The notes under the pieces are model-generated. The model saw nothing but the letters and a program-made list of their open reading frames with translations, was not told the DNA's origin and searched no databases. 64,000 nucleotides of DNA. It comes from Nocardia aurantia. GTDB lineage: Bacteria; Actinomycetota; Actinomycetes; Mycobacteriales; Mycobacteriaceae. Position numbers and translations under genes: made by a program. Below, piece by piece: positions 15,867 to 24,933 of the stretch. Each line of letters starts with the position of its first letter. The stretch's first letter is position 1. The stretch covers positions 124,001 to 188,000 of the forward strand of contig NZ_WEGI01000011.1 of the NCBI RefSeq assembly GCF_009604425.1, given 5' to 3'.

Positions 15867-17069
15867 ATGACCGCCCCCACCGAGGTTCGCCAGTACCCGT
15901 TCGGCGAGCCGGTTCGACTCGAGATCCATCCACTGTTCGCGACACTCCGCCGGGAGGAACCGGTTTCGCGCATCCGGTTGCCCTACGGCGGCGACGGCTG
16001 GCTGGTCACCCGCTACGCGGATGTCAAGCGGGTGCTCGCCGACCCCCGATTCAGCCGCGCCGTGACCGTCGGCCGCGACGACATTCCGCGTTCCACACCC
16101 GAACCCGCGCGGGCGAATTCACTGCTCAGCATGGATCCGCCGGAACACACCCGGCTGCGCAAGCTGGTGTCGAAGGCGTTCACGGCGCGCCGTGTGGCCG
16201 AATTGCGGCCCCGCGCACAGCAGATCGCCGACGGCCTGCTCGACACCGTCGAACGCACCGGCGCGCCGGCCGATCTGGTCAGGGGGCTGGCGCTGCCGCT
16301 GCCGGTCACGGTGATCTGCGAGATGCTCGGTGTCCCGCCCGAGGAACACCATCGGTTCCGGGACTTCTCCGACACCGTGATGGCCACGACCGCGTACTCG
16401 CTGGCGCAGATTCGCGCGGCCCGGGCGGCGCTCGAGGACTATCTGACCGAACTGGTCGCCCGGCGGCGCGCCACCCCCACCGACGATCTGTACGGCGCAC
16501 TGGTCGCCGCGCGCGACAACGAGGACCGGCTCAGCGAGGCGGAGCTGGTCAACCTCGGCGTCACCATTCTGATCGCGGGCCACGAGACCACCGCCAACCA
16601 GATCGCCAACTTCGCCTATGTGCTGCTCAGCGATCCGGATCGGTGGGAACTGCTGCTGCGGCGGCCGGATCTGGTGCCCGCCGCGGTGGAGGAGTTGCTG
16701 CGCTACGTGCAGCTCGGCAGCGGCGCCGCCTTCGCCCGGGTGGCGACCGAGGACGTCGAACTCGGGGGCGTCACCGTACGGGCCGGCGAGGCGGTGTTCG
16801 CGAGCATCCAGTCGGCCAATCGGGACGACGCGGTCTTCGCCGATTCCGAGCGGCTGGACCTCACCCGGGAGACCAGCGTGCACGTGGCCTTCGGGCACGG
16901 CGCGCACCATTGTCTCGGCGCCCAGCTGGCGCGCGTGGAACTACAGGTCGCGTTGAGTTCGCTGCTGCGCCGCTTCCCCGCGCTGCATCTGGCGGTACCG
17001 CCGGATGAAATCCCTTGGAAGACAGGGTTGCTCGTGCGCGGGCCGAGCGAGTTGATGGTGGGGTGGTGA
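15867..17069 (+). CDS. Cytochrome P450 (soluble actinobacterial type)
   Basis: 400 residues from an ATG with CAGGGAGA upstream. All P450 landmarks are visible: I-helix AGHETTANQIANF, K-helix EELLRYV, meander region, and heme-binding loop FGHGAHHCLGAQLARVEL, where the thiolate Cys is preceded by HGAHH. The N-terminal SMDPPEHTRLRKLVSKAFT matches the CYP105/107-like class. No ferredoxin or ferredoxin reductase lies beside it, so redox partners must come from elsewhere. The substrate cannot be inferred. Confidence 0.93.
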   Translation: MTAPTEVRQYPFGEPVRLEIHPLFATLRREEPVSRIRLPYGGDGWLVTRYADVKRVLADPRFSRAVTVGRDDIPRSTPEPARANSLLSMDPPEHTRLRKLVSKAFTARRVAELRPRAQQIADGLLDTVERTGAPADLVRGLALPLPVTVICEMLGVPPEEHHRFRDFSDTVMATTAYSLAQIRAARAALEDYLTELVARRRATPTDDLYGALVAARDNEDRLSEAELVNLGVTILIAGHETTANQIANFAYVLLSDPDRWELLLRRPDLVPAAVEELLRYVQLGSGAAFARVATEDVELGGVTVRAGEAVFASIQSANRDDAVFADSERLDLTRETSVHVAFGHGAHHCLGAQLARVELQVALSSLLRRFPALHLAVPPDEIPWKTGLLVRGPSELMVGW

Positions 17070-17080
17070 GCCGGCGGTTT

Positions 17081-17096
17081 GTGACGGAAGTCTGAC
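17081..17096 (-). promoter_or_regulatory. Putative response-regulator box upstream of the epimerase
   Basis: Read on the minus strand: GTCAG-ACTTCC-GTCAC. This matches the boxes at 21492 and 21862 in both half-sites and spacer, with an 11-bp period. It sits 96 bases upstream of the epimerase GTG. Confidence 0.5.
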
Positions 17097-17191
17097 CTCG
17101 CGGCCGCCGACGGCGTTTCGTGGCTGTGCGGACCCGTGATTCGGGGAGGATTCCGGGCATGAATCCCTCCGATATCGCGGGCTGCTGAGCC

Positions 17192-18253
17192 GTGCGGGTA
17201 TTGCTCACCGGCGCCGCCGGTTTCATCGGGTCGCACATCCGGCGCGCGCTGTCCGAGGCCGGTGACGAGGTGGTCGCGGCGGATCTGATGCTCGCCGCCG
17301 CGCACGGACCGGCGGCGAGCCCGCCGGAGGGGGTGCACCGTGCCGACGTGCGCGAACCCGAGGCGATGGCGCGGCTGTTACGCGGCGTCGATGTGGTCTG
17401 CCATCAGGCGGCGGTGGTCGGCGCGGGCGTCGACGCCGCCGACGCGCCCGCGTACGCCAGTCACAACGACCTCGGCACCGCGGTGCTGCTCGCGGCGATG
17501 GCGGCGGCCGGGGTACGGCGGCTGGTCCTCGCGTCCTCGATGGTGGTCTACGGCGAGGGGCGGTATGTCGACGCGAATTCCGCTGCGGTGGAGCCCGTTC
17601 CGCGCCGCCGCGCGGATCTCGACGCGGGTTGCTTCGACCATCTCCACCCGGGAACCGGCCGGCCGCTGCGCTGGGCGGCGATCGACGAGGACAGCCGGCT
17701 GTCGCCGCGCAGCCTGTACGCGGCCGGCAAACTGGCCCAGGAGAACTACGCGGGTGCCTGGGCCGCGGCCACCGGCGGATCGGTGACCGCCCTCCGGTAC
17801 CACAATGTCTACGGCGACGGAATGCCCAGGGACACGCCGTATTCCGGAGTCGCCGCGATCTTCCGCTCGGCACTGGCCGCCGGTGGCGCGCCGCGGGTGT
17901 TCGAAGACGGCGGCCAGATGCGGGATTTCGTGCACGTCCGCGACGTCGCCGCCGCCAATCTCGCCGCCGTGCACCGCCCGCTGCCCGGATTCGCCGCGCT
18001 GAACATCTCCTCCGGTGTCCCGATCAGCATTCTGGAGGTCGCCGAGCTGCTCGCCCGGGCACACGGCGGCACACCACCGGTCGTCACCGGTCGATACCGG
18101 CCCGGGGACGTGCGGCACATCGTCGCCTCGCCCGAGCGGGCCCGCGCGCTGCTGGATTTCACCGCCGCCGTGCACCCCGCCGATGGTCTCGCCGAATTCG
18201 CCACCGCCCCATTGCGTTCCGTCGCAGCGGTCGGCGCGCCGCAGTGGCGGTGA
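17192..18253 (+). CDS. NAD-dependent nucleotide-sugar epimerase/dehydratase (extended SDR)
   Basis: 353 residues from a GTG. Rossmann motif TGAAGFIGSH (6-15) and active-site YxxxK (SLYAAGKLAQENYAG), with the preceding SSMVVYG serine region, define the extended SDR family acting on NDP-sugars. RYHNVYGDGMP and FVHVRDVAAAN are also typical. The exact sugar is not predictable. The gene converges on the histidine kinase. A good ribosome site belongs to a nine-codon leader frame (17159-17188) ending in an in-frame TGA one codon before this GTG. Confidence 0.85.
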   Translation: MRVLLTGAAGFIGSHIRRALSEAGDEVVAADLMLAAAHGPAASPPEGVHRADVREPEAMARLLRGVDVVCHQAAVVGAGVDAADAPAYASHNDLGTAVLLAAMAAAGVRRLVLASSMVVYGEGRYVDANSAAVEPVPRRRADLDAGCFDHLHPGTGRPLRWAAIDEDSRLSPRSLYAAGKLAQENYAGAWAAATGGSVTALRYHNVYGDGMPRDTPYSGVAAIFRSALAAGGAPRVFEDGGQMRDFVHVRDVAAANLAAVHRPLPGFAALNISSGVPISILEVAELLARAHGGTPPVVTGRYRPGDVRHIVASPERARALLDFTAAVHPADGLAEFATAPLRSVAAVGAPQWR

Positions 18254-18273
18254 CGGATCGGCCGTCCGGGCGT

Positions 18274-19353
18274 TCAGCCGGTCTGCACTTCGTTCGGGTG
18301 GACGGGCGACACCCGGCGGTCGGCCGTGCTGTCATCCGAGACTAGCGGGAGCCGGATCTCGAAGCGGCAGCCGACCTCTCGGTTGTGGGCGGTGATCTCG
18401 CCCTGGTGGGCCCGCATCAGCCCGGCCGCGATCGCCAGGCCCATGCCGCTGTTGCTGCCGATGCCGGTGGCGGCGGGGGAGCGGGCGGCGCTGCCGCGGT
18501 AGGCGACCTCGAAGATGCGGGGCAGATCGGCGGGCGCGATGCCCGGGCCGGTGTCGTCGACGCGGGCCCAGGCGTATCCGTCGGCGCTGCCGGTGACGAC
18601 ATCGATGCGGCCGCCCGGCGGGGTGTGCTCGATGGCGTTGGCGACCAGGTTGGTGATCACGCGGGTGAGGGCGCGGTCGTTGCCGCACACCGGGATCGGC
18701 GCCGCCGGCTGCCGGGCGGACAGCCGGATCCGGGCGCGTTCCGCCGACGGCCCGGTGGTGGCGGCGACCTCGTCGATCAGTTCCCGCAGGTCCACCGGTT
18801 CGAGGGTGAGGCGCAGGGCGCCGGAGTTGATCTTCGACATCTCGAACAGGTCGTCCACCATGGCCGACAGCCGGTGGGTTTCCCGAACGATCTGCTGCGC
18901 ATAGCGTTCCAGGGTTTCGGGCCGGTCGACGACACCGTCGGCGATGGCCTCGCTCATGGCGAGGATGCCCGCCAGCGGGGTCCGCAGATCGTGGCTGACC
19001 CAGGCCACCAGTTCCCGCCGGGACTGCTCGGCGGCCCGCTCCTGTTCTCGCATCTGCCGCTGCCACACCGTCTTCCGGGCCTGAGCCCGGCCCAGCACGA
19101 TCGCCGCCGGCACCGCGACCGCCGTCACCACCGCGAGGACGATGGCGCTTCGCTCCAGTTCGTGGGTGAACATCAGCCCGCTCACCGCGATCAGGCCGGC
19201 GAGCGTCGCCAGGGTCGGGATCAGCACCAGCACGACCATGCTGGTGGTGAGACTCCGGTTGTGGGTGATCCGCATCGCGAGCGCGCCCAGTGCCGTGACC
19301 GGTACCGATCCGGCGAGCGCGTAACAGATCAGGGCGGGGATGTCATGCGGCAT
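18274..19353 (-). CDS. Membrane sensor histidine kinase
   Basis: 359 residues. Three hydrophobic segments (about 6-28, 38-62, 70-88) anchor the N-terminus with little extracytoplasmic sequence, so it may sense the membrane itself. HisKA follows with H121 in WVSHDLRTPLAGI, then the ATPase boxes: N-box NLVANAIEHTPPGG, G1 DDTGPGIAP, G2 SGMGLAIAAGLM. It overlaps the response-regulator gene by 11 bp. Being encoded beside glycosyltransferases, it probably controls surface glycan or lipid modification (inference). Confidence 0.92.
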   Translation of the reverse strand: MPHDIPALICYALAGSVPVTALGALAMRITHNRSLTTSMVVLVLIPTLATLAGLIAVSGLMFTHELERSAIVLAVVTAVAVPAAIVLGRAQARKTVWQRQMREQERAAEQSRRELVAWVSHDLRTPLAGILAMSEAIADGVVDRPETLERYAQQIVRETHRLSAMVDDLFEMSKINSGALRLTLEPVDLRELIDEVAATTGPSAERARIRLSARQPAAPIPVCGNDRALTRVITNLVANAIEHTPPGGRIDVVTGSADGYAWARVDDTGPGIAPADLPRIFEVAYRGSAARSPAATGIGSNSGMGLAIAAGLMRAHQGEITAHNREVGCRFEIRLPLVSDDSTADRRVSPVHPNEVQTG

Positions 19354-20038
19354 CGCCGGCCCCCGTCCCCGGCCGGCCCCAGGCGTAGCCGCGGCCCCAG
19401 ACGGTCTCGATCCGGTGGGCGGCGCCGAGTTTCGCGCGCAGCCGCTTCACGTGCACGGTGACGGTCGAATGGTCGCCGAAGGTCCAGCCCCACACCCGTT
19501 CCAGCAGTTCGTCACGGCTGAACACCTGGTGCGGATGGCCGATCAGGAAGGTGAGCAGATCGAATTCGCGCGCGGTGAGCTCGACGCGCCGGTCGCCGAC
19601 CAGCACTGCCTGAGCCTCGGGCCGCAATTCGACGTCGCCGCTGCGGATCACGCGTTCCGGACCGGGCCGGGCCTGCGCGGCGCGCCGCAGGACCGAGGCC
19701 ACCCGCAACGCCAGTTCCCGTGGGCTGAACGGTTTCACGACATAATCATCGGCCCCGGCCAGCAGGCCCACCACCCGATCCTCCTCCTCGCCGAGCGCGG
19801 TCAGCAGGATGATCGGGATCTGCGGATGCGGGCCGGCGCGGACGATGCGGCACAGCTCCACACCGTCCGGCGGCGGCATCATCACGTCCAGGACGGCGAG
19901 ATCGATCTCGTTGCGCGACAGGATGTCCGCGGCGTCGGGGCCGTCGCCCGCCTCCACCACGGTGAGGCCGTCCAGCTCCAGATAGCGCCGGACCACCTCC
20001 CGTACCACGGGGTCGTCGTCGGCCACCAGGATCCGCAT
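19343..20038 (-). CDS. OmpR-family response regulator
   Basis: 231 residues. The receiver domain (1-120) has acidic pocket DDD (7-9), phosphoacceptor D51 (LAVLDVMMPP), T in LLTAL, and K in YVVKPFSPREL. The winged-helix DNA-binding domain (about 135-225) ends TVTVHVKRLRAKLG and TVWGRGYAW. OmpR-type regulators bind direct repeats with an 11-bp period. Three such repeats (GTCAN-ACTTYC-GTCAC) occur upstream of the surrounding genes, including this gene's own operon. Confidence 0.94.
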   Translation of the reverse strand: MRILVADDDPVVREVVRRYLELDGLTVVEAGDGPDAADILSRNEIDLAVLDVMMPPPDGVELCRIVRAGPHPQIPIILLTALGEEEDRVVGLLAGADDYVVKPFSPRELALRVASVLRRAAQARPGPERVIRSGDVELRPEAQAVLVGDRRVELTAREFDLLTFLIGHPHQVFSRDELLERVWGWTFGDHSTVTVHVKRLRAKLGAAHRIETVWGRGYAWGRPGTGAGDAA

Positions 20039-20043
20039 CGCCG

Positions 20044-21438
20044 TCACCAGTTCGTCGCCAGCAGATGGTTGAGCAGCAGGGCGGCGACCGCCTGCACGGC
20101 GAGCCACCAGCTGGCCGCGCGCCGGGGCAGCAGCGCGGTGGCCGCCAGCAGCCAGACGTCGAACGGCAGCCAGATCCGTTCGGTCTCCGCTTTGCTGAGC
20201 CCGCTGATGTCGGCCGCCGCGATGGCGAGCAGCCCCGCCGCCGCGAGCAGGGCCGCCGGATCGACCGCGGCGCGCCACCGCCCTATCAGTCCGGCACGGC
20301 TCGTGATCGCCGGAAGACCCACCCCGCGAACGACTTCGGGCAGCGCGGCGGCGGTCGCGAGGCCGACCGCGCAGACGGTGGCCGCCAGATTGCCCCACAC
20401 CCAATAGGAGTACGGCCGCTCTGAGGCGATACCTTGGTAATACCGTTGCACCACAAGGTGATAGCCGTCGAGCCAGGAGAATCCGGCCGCGGTGAACGCC
20501 GCCACCACCAGGGCCACCCCGATCAGCGCCGGGGCCGCCGGGCGGAAACCCCGCGCCGCCAGGACCATCGCCGCCGGGACCACCATGAGCGTCAGGCCGT
20601 AATTGAGGTACAGGCCGTAGCCGAAGAGCAGCCCCGAGACCAGCGCGACCACCGGCCATCCCGGCCGCTGCCGGGTGGCGACGGCCAGCAGCGCCACCGC
20701 CCACGCCGTGACCCCGGCGAAGAATCCGTCGGCCGACACCCCGACCCAGACCGCGGCGGGCGCGAGAACCAGGAAAGGCAGCGCCGCCCGGGCGCGATCG
20801 GCCGCGCCGAGCGCGTCCAGCGCGACCGCCACGGCCGCCACCGCACTGGCCCCGACGAGCACGCACAGCCACGCGGCCCAGGCGCCGCCGCGGAGGCCGA
20901 GCCGGTCCAGCAGCACGAAGGTCAGCAGCGCGCCGGGTGGATGGCCGGAGACGTGTGTCGTCCACGAGTCGGGCCGGAAATCCAGGATCCGCCCGGAGAA
21001 TCCCCGCAACATGGCACCGATGTCCCGGACTCCGCCGACCTCCCACAGGTATTCGTGCCGGCGGGTGAGCCTTCCGGCGAAACCGACCTGCCAGCCGTCG
21101 ACCATCGCCAGCGCGAACGTCCACGCCACCGAGGTCAGCCAGGACACTGTCAGCAGCCGCCGCCAGGGCAGCCGCCGCGCCAGATCCGGTCCGAACAGCA
21201 CGACCGCCACCGCGATCGCGACCGCCGGTCCGGTACCCCAGCCGACGTGCGGACCCCAGATGCCGAAGATCGGGGCCGCGGCCGCGTAGAGGTGCCGGCC
21301 CCACTCCGGGCCCCGCAGCTGAGGCAGCGCGAACGCCACTACGACCAGCAGCGCCGCGACCCCGGCGCACGTCCACGCCGCGATACCGCGGGCACGCCGG
21401 GGATTTTCGGTGACGACCGCCTGCTGCACGGGCTTCAC
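20044..21438 (-). CDS. Polytopic membrane glycosyltransferase-like protein
   Basis: 464 residues from a GTG (VKPVQQAVVTENP); an upstream Met at 21480 would add 14 residues that look non-coding. About eleven hydrophobic segments with an extended periplasmic loop carrying HVSGHPPGALLTFVLLDRLG resemble actinobacterial polyprenyl-phosphate-dependent (GT-C fold) mannosyl-type transferases. It is first in the operon with the response regulator (5-bp gap) and histidine kinase. The sugar donor and acceptor are unknown. Confidence 0.7.
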   Translation of the reverse strand: MKPVQQAVVTENPRRARGIAAWTCAGVAALLVVVAFALPQLRGPEWGRHLYAAAAPIFGIWGPHVGWGTGPAVAIAVAVVLFGPDLARRLPWRRLLTVSWLTSVAWTFALAMVDGWQVGFAGRLTRRHEYLWEVGGVRDIGAMLRGFSGRILDFRPDSWTTHVSGHPPGALLTFVLLDRLGLRGGAWAAWLCVLVGASAVAAVAVALDALGAADRARAALPFLVLAPAAVWVGVSADGFFAGVTAWAVALLAVATRQRPGWPVVALVSGLLFGYGLYLNYGLTLMVVPAAMVLAARGFRPAAPALIGVALVVAAFTAAGFSWLDGYHLVVQRYYQGIASERPYSYWVWGNLAATVCAVGLATAAALPEVVRGVGLPAITSRAGLIGRWRAAVDPAALLAAAGLLAIAAADISGLSKAETERIWLPFDVWLLAATALLPRRAASWWLAVQAVAALLLNHLLATNW

Positions 21439-21491
21439 GATAGGCCGCGGCCCTCGGCGGACCCCCGGCGATCGGCACACCCGACCGGGTT

Positions 21492-21507
21492 GTCACACTT
21501 TCGTCAC
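21492..21507. promoter_or_regulatory. Putative response-regulator box upstream of the membrane glycosyltransferase operon
   Basis: GTCAC-ACTTTC-GTCAC: two GTCAC half-sites with an 11-bp period, 54 bases upstream of the GTG at 21438. See the matching box at 21862. Confidence 0.55.
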
Positions 21508-21861
21508 CGGGCCGGTCGACCGTATGCCGGGCGGTCGACGAGCCAGAGACCCGTACCGCTGCGGTCGGTCCGGAGCATTCGCGGACGGCGCGGGCCGCCT
21601 GTCGAATCCGATCGGAGCGGGGCGGCCCCGCTCGCGATCCAGGTGGTCTCGGCTCGATCGCGCTGGTGTTCCCGACGGCGGCCGGGAGGCGATGCCGCGC
21701 ACCGGGCACCGAGGAAGTTGTGGTTGCCGACCGAGCAAGGGGTTATCTGGGCATGGCCGTGCCTCGTCCCCGCGCGGCTCGGCATGGTGTGGCGGGTTGT
21801 CCGGCCGAGGAGTCCACCTCCGCCGCCTTCCGGACCGCCCGCGTCGAATGGTGCTGTTCCC
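21508..21861. other. Gap between divergent glycosyltransferases, no gene seen
   Basis: 354 bases between the two response-regulator-type boxes. Frames through it are random-looking Arg/Pro/Gly-rich translations. No terminator, RNA gene or further repeat was found. Confidence 0.45.
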
Positions 21862-21877
21862 GTCATACTTTCGTCAC
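21862..21877. promoter_or_regulatory. Putative response-regulator box upstream of the GT2 gene
   Basis: GTCAT-ACTTTC-GTCAC, the same 11-bp-period direct repeat as at 21492, with the spacer identical. It sits 48 bases upstream of the GTG at 21925. Confidence 0.55.
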
Positions 21878-21924
21878 CGCGTCGCAGGGGTCCGGCGCGG
21901 CCTCGCGGCCCTACGGTCGATGCC

Positions 21925-22590
21925 GTGACCGAGACACACGAGGCGCGGGACATCACCCTGGTGATTCCGTGCCACAACGAGGCGGGTGCGTTGCCGGGGG
22001 TGCTGGCCGCCGTGCCACCGGGATACCGGGTGATCGTCGTCGACAATGCCTCCACCGACGGCACCGCGGCGGTGGCGAGCGCGGCCGGTGCGACCGTGGT
22101 GACCGAGCCGACGCCGGGATACGGTTCGGCCGTGCACGCCGGGATCCGCGCGGCGGACACCGAACTGGTGGCGGTGCTGGACGGGGACGGTTCCCTGGAT
22201 CCCGGCGAGATCCCCATGTTGGCAAGCGAATTGGTGCCCGGCGTGGACATGGTCGCGGGCCGGCGCCGGGCCGTCGCGCGCGGCGCCTGGCCGTGGCACG
22301 CCCGGGCGGGCAACGCGGTCCTGGCCGCTGTGCTGCGCCGCCGCCACGGCCTGCCGATCCACGACCTCGCCGCCGTGCGGGTGCTGCGCCGGGAGCGGTT
22401 GCTCGCGCTCGGGCCGCTGCACCCCAGATCCGGCTACCCGCTGGCGTTGCTGCTCGGCGCCGCACGGGCGGGCTGGGCAGTGGTGGAGCGGGACGTCCGC
22501 TATCGGCCACGCACGCACGGGGTCTCGAAGGTCTCCGGTTCGGTGCGTGGCACCGTCGGCGCCGTGCGGGACTTCTGGAGTGTGCTGTGA
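21925..22590 (+). CDS. Family 2 glycosyltransferase
   Basis: 221 residues from a GTG. GT-A signatures: VIPCHNEAGALPGVL (11-25), VVDNASTDGTA, and the metal-binding LDGDGSLDPGEI (about 88-99). Members of this short GT2 group transfer sugars to polyprenyl phosphate (dolichol-phosphate-mannose-synthase-like) and usually feed a GT-C membrane enzyme, which is present divergently. No C-terminal membrane anchor is visible. The stop overlaps the start of the DUF2064 gene (GTGA). Confidence 0.88.
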   Translation: MTETHEARDITLVIPCHNEAGALPGVLAAVPPGYRVIVVDNASTDGTAAVASAAGATVVTEPTPGYGSAVHAGIRAADTELVAVLDGDGSLDPGEIPMLASELVPGVDMVAGRRRAVARGAWPWHARAGNAVLAAVLRRRHGLPIHDLAAVRVLRRERLLALGPLHPRSGYPLALLLGAARAGWAVVERDVRYRPRTHGVSKVSGSVRGTVGAVRDFWSVL

Positions 22591-23270
22591 CGCCGATCGA
22601 TGCCACCCTGCTCGTGATCGCCAAGGCGCCCATCGCCGGATTCGCGAAAACCCGTCTGACCCCGCCGTTCTCGCCGCAGGAGGCGGCGGGACTGGCGGCG
22701 GCGGCGCTGCTGGACACCCTGGCGGCGGTGCGCGGCAGCGGCGTGCGGCATCGGATGGTCTCGTGGACCGGCGATCTCGAGCGGGCCGAGCGGGCCGACG
22801 AGATCGGCGCGGCGCTGGCCGATTTCGAGGTGGTCCCGCAGTCGGAGGGCAGTTTCGGCGAGCGGCTGGCCGGTGCGCACGCGGACGCGTCCTACCTGGG
22901 CCGTCCGGTGCTGCAGATCGGGATGGACACCCCGCAGGCCGGTCCGGATCTGCTGGCCGCGTGCGCGACCCGGCTGCTGACCAGTGGCGACACGGTGCTC
23001 GGCCCGGCGACCGACGGCGGCTGGTGGGCGCTGGGGCTCACCGATCCGGCGGCGGCGAGCATCCTGGTCACGGTGCCCATGTCGACCGCCCGCACCGGTG
23101 AGCTCACCGGTGCGGCCCTGCGCCGCTACGGATGCCGGCTGCGGCGGTTACCGACGCTCACCGACGTCGACACGATCGCGGAGGTGGACAGGGTCGCCGC
23201 CGCCCGTCCGGGCGAGTTCGCGCGGGCGGTGGCGCGGCTGCGCGCGGACCGGCTCCGGGTGACCGTGTAG
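22587..23270 (+). CDS. DUF2064 / TIGR04282-family glycosyltransferase-like protein
   Basis: 227 residues from a GTG overlapping the previous stop. The sequence has the nucleotidyl/glycosyl-transferase fold features of the family: LLVIAKAPIAGFAKTRLTPPFSP (8-30), the IGMDTPQAGP acidic motif (about 112-121) and ATDGGWWALGL. Family members often sit beside a GT2 gene as here. Related proteins are annotated as arsenosugar or F420-pathway-like transferases, but none of that context is present. The function is therefore unknown beyond a likely nucleotide-sugar step. Confidence 0.82.
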   Translation: MTPIDATLLVIAKAPIAGFAKTRLTPPFSPQEAAGLAAAALLDTLAAVRGSGVRHRMVSWTGDLERAERADEIGAALADFEVVPQSEGSFGERLAGAHADASYLGRPVLQIGMDTPQAGPDLLAACATRLLTSGDTVLGPATDGGWWALGLTDPAAASILVTVPMSTARTGELTGAALRRYGCRLRRLPTLTDVDTIAEVDRVAAARPGEFARAVARLRADRLRVTV

Positions 23271-23279
23271 CCGGAAGAC

Positions 23280-24449
23280 TCAGTCCCAGGCCGTGTTCAC
23301 CGCCGCGACCAGGTCGGCGGCGCGTGGATCCAAGCTGCCCTCCACGATGTAGTTGGTGACGTAACCGAAGGCCAGCCCGCGGGCCGGGTCGGCGAAGCCC
23401 AGTGCGCCGCCGCGTCCCGGGTGGCCGAACGAGGCCGGGCCGCCGAGGGGGAATTCCGCTGTGGGCAGCATGAATCCGGAGGCGTACCGGCTCGGCAGCA
23501 GGATCACCGCATCGGTGCCCGCGGCCTGTTCGCGGGTGGCGTCGGCGAGGGTGCCGGCGGTCAGCAGCCGACGCCCGTCCACCTCGCCGATCAGCGTCGC
23601 GTAGAACCGGGCCAGGCCGCGCGCGGTGCCGATACCGTTGCTGGCCGGGATCTCCGCGGCCTGCACCTCGGCCGAGTCGAAATCCGGATTCGGCGGGTCG
23701 GTCACCGAGAACGCCCGACTGGACAGGGATTCCGGATCCCGGGCGGCCGCCAGGAGCGGACGCAGCGACTCCGGGATCTCGTCGATCGGGATCGCGGAGT
23801 AGTCCGGTTGCGGCGCGAAGACCAAGCGGCTCACCCGCTTCCGCTCGGTGTCCGGTAGTCCGATGAAAAAGTCGATGCCGTGCGGGCCCGCGATCTCCTC
23901 GGCCACGAAGCGACCCGGCGACCGGCCCGACACCCGGCGGATCACCTCACCGACCAGCCAGCCGAAAGTACGGCCGTGGTAACCGTGCGCGGTGCCCGGC
24001 TCCCACAGGGGACGCTGCGCGGCCAGGGCCGCGACCATCGGATCCCAGGCCAGCGCGTCGGCCAGCGGGACCGGGCGATCGAGCGCCGGCAGCCCGGCGC
24101 GATGGGACAGCAACTGGCGCACCGGGATTCCGGCCTTCCCGGCGGCGGCGAATTCCGGCCAGTACCGGGCCACCGGTGCGTCGAGGTCCAGTTCACCGCG
24201 CTGCGCGAGCAGATGGGCCGCGGCCGCGGTGACCGCCTTGGTGGCGGAGTACACCAATTGCAGGGTGTCGCGTTGCCAGGGCCGGCCGGTGGCGGGATCG
24301 GCCTGTCCGCCCCACAGATCCACCACCGGTTGCCCGTCGCGATACACCGCGACCGCGGCGCCCACCTCGCCGGCCTTGTCGAAATTCGCCGCGAAAGCGT
24401 CGCGCACCGGCTCGAATCCCAGTGCCACCGTTCCATCGATCGCCGTCAT
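23280..24449 (-). CDS. Serine hydrolase (beta-lactamase/EstB-type esterase)
   Basis: 389 residues from MTAIDG. The class C beta-lactamase-like active site is visible: S68-x-x-K71 in VYSATKAV and the Tyr motif in GYHGRTFGWLVGEV. SFGHPGRGGALGFADP near the C-terminus replaces the KTG box, as in carboxylesterases of family VIII. No signal peptide, so it is probably cytoplasmic. A role as lactamase is unlikely; an esterase or lipase-like function is the family expectation. Confidence 0.88.
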   Translation of the reverse strand: MTAIDGTVALGFEPVRDAFAANFDKAGEVGAAVAVYRDGQPVVDLWGGQADPATGRPWQRDTLQLVYSATKAVTAAAAHLLAQRGELDLDAPVARYWPEFAAAGKAGIPVRQLLSHRAGLPALDRPVPLADALAWDPMVAALAAQRPLWEPGTAHGYHGRTFGWLVGEVIRRVSGRSPGRFVAEEIAGPHGIDFFIGLPDTERKRVSRLVFAPQPDYSAIPIDEIPESLRPLLAAARDPESLSSRAFSVTDPPNPDFDSAEVQAAEIPASNGIGTARGLARFYATLIGEVDGRRLLTAGTLADATREQAAGTDAVILLPSRYASGFMLPTAEFPLGGPASFGHPGRGGALGFADPARGLAFGYVTNYIVEGSLDPRAADLVAAVNTAWD

Positions 24450-24513
24450 CGCAGTACCCGATCCGTCATGGCCACGTCCAACGCGGCACCGGGCGTGCGC
24501 ATTCCGCGGCGGG

Positions 24514-24933
24514 TCACGGTAATACCGCCTGAGTCTGGGTCGTCTTGGCGACCAGCGCGTCCGTGTTGTCGCGAATCTCGGTCTCCACGACCACGAATCG
24601 GCGTCCGGCGTGCAGGGGACGGGCGGTCGCGACGGCGTACCCGGATCGGACGGCACGCAGGAAGTTCGTCTTGGATTCGACGGTGGTGGTGCCCTGCGCG
24701 CCCTCCGGCAGATTGAGGAACGCGCACACCGCGGCGGTCGCGTCGGCCAGCGACATCAGCGCGCCGCCGTGCAGGGCGTCGCCGAGCGTGCACAGGTCGG
24801 CCGACCAGGCCAGCTGGCTGCGCACCAGGTCCGCGCCGTGTGCGAGGACCTCGACGCCGAGGCGGGCGGTGAAGGGCATGGTGCGGTGGAACAGGGCCGT
24901 GCCCTCGTGGTCGGGTAGCGGGTTGTCGGTCAT
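24514..24933 (-). CDS. PaaI-like hotdog-fold thioesterase
   Basis: 139 residues. The hotdog core contains LGDALHGGALMSLADATAAVCAF (about 51-73), with the HGG and Asp typical of PaaI-type acyl-CoA thioesterases. TTTVESKTNFLRAV and RRFVVVETEIRD complete the family pattern. It is upstream of the serine hydrolase on the same strand (64-bp gap). The start codon lies inside a perfect 22-bp inverted repeat, so translation could be controlled by mRNA structure. Confidence 0.88.
   Translation of the reverse strand: MTDNPLPDHEGTALFHRTMPFTARLGVEVLAHGADLVRSQLAWSADLCTLGDALHGGALMSLADATAAVCAFLNLPEGAQGTTTVESKTNFLRAVRSGYAVATARPLHAGRRFVVVETEIRDNTDALVAKTTQTQAVLP

Noticed and set aside
17159..17194. Selenocysteine or suppressed TGA joining the leader to the epimerase
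   Set aside because: No SECIS-like structure or selenoprotein context is seen; reinitiation or an independent GTG start is simpler.
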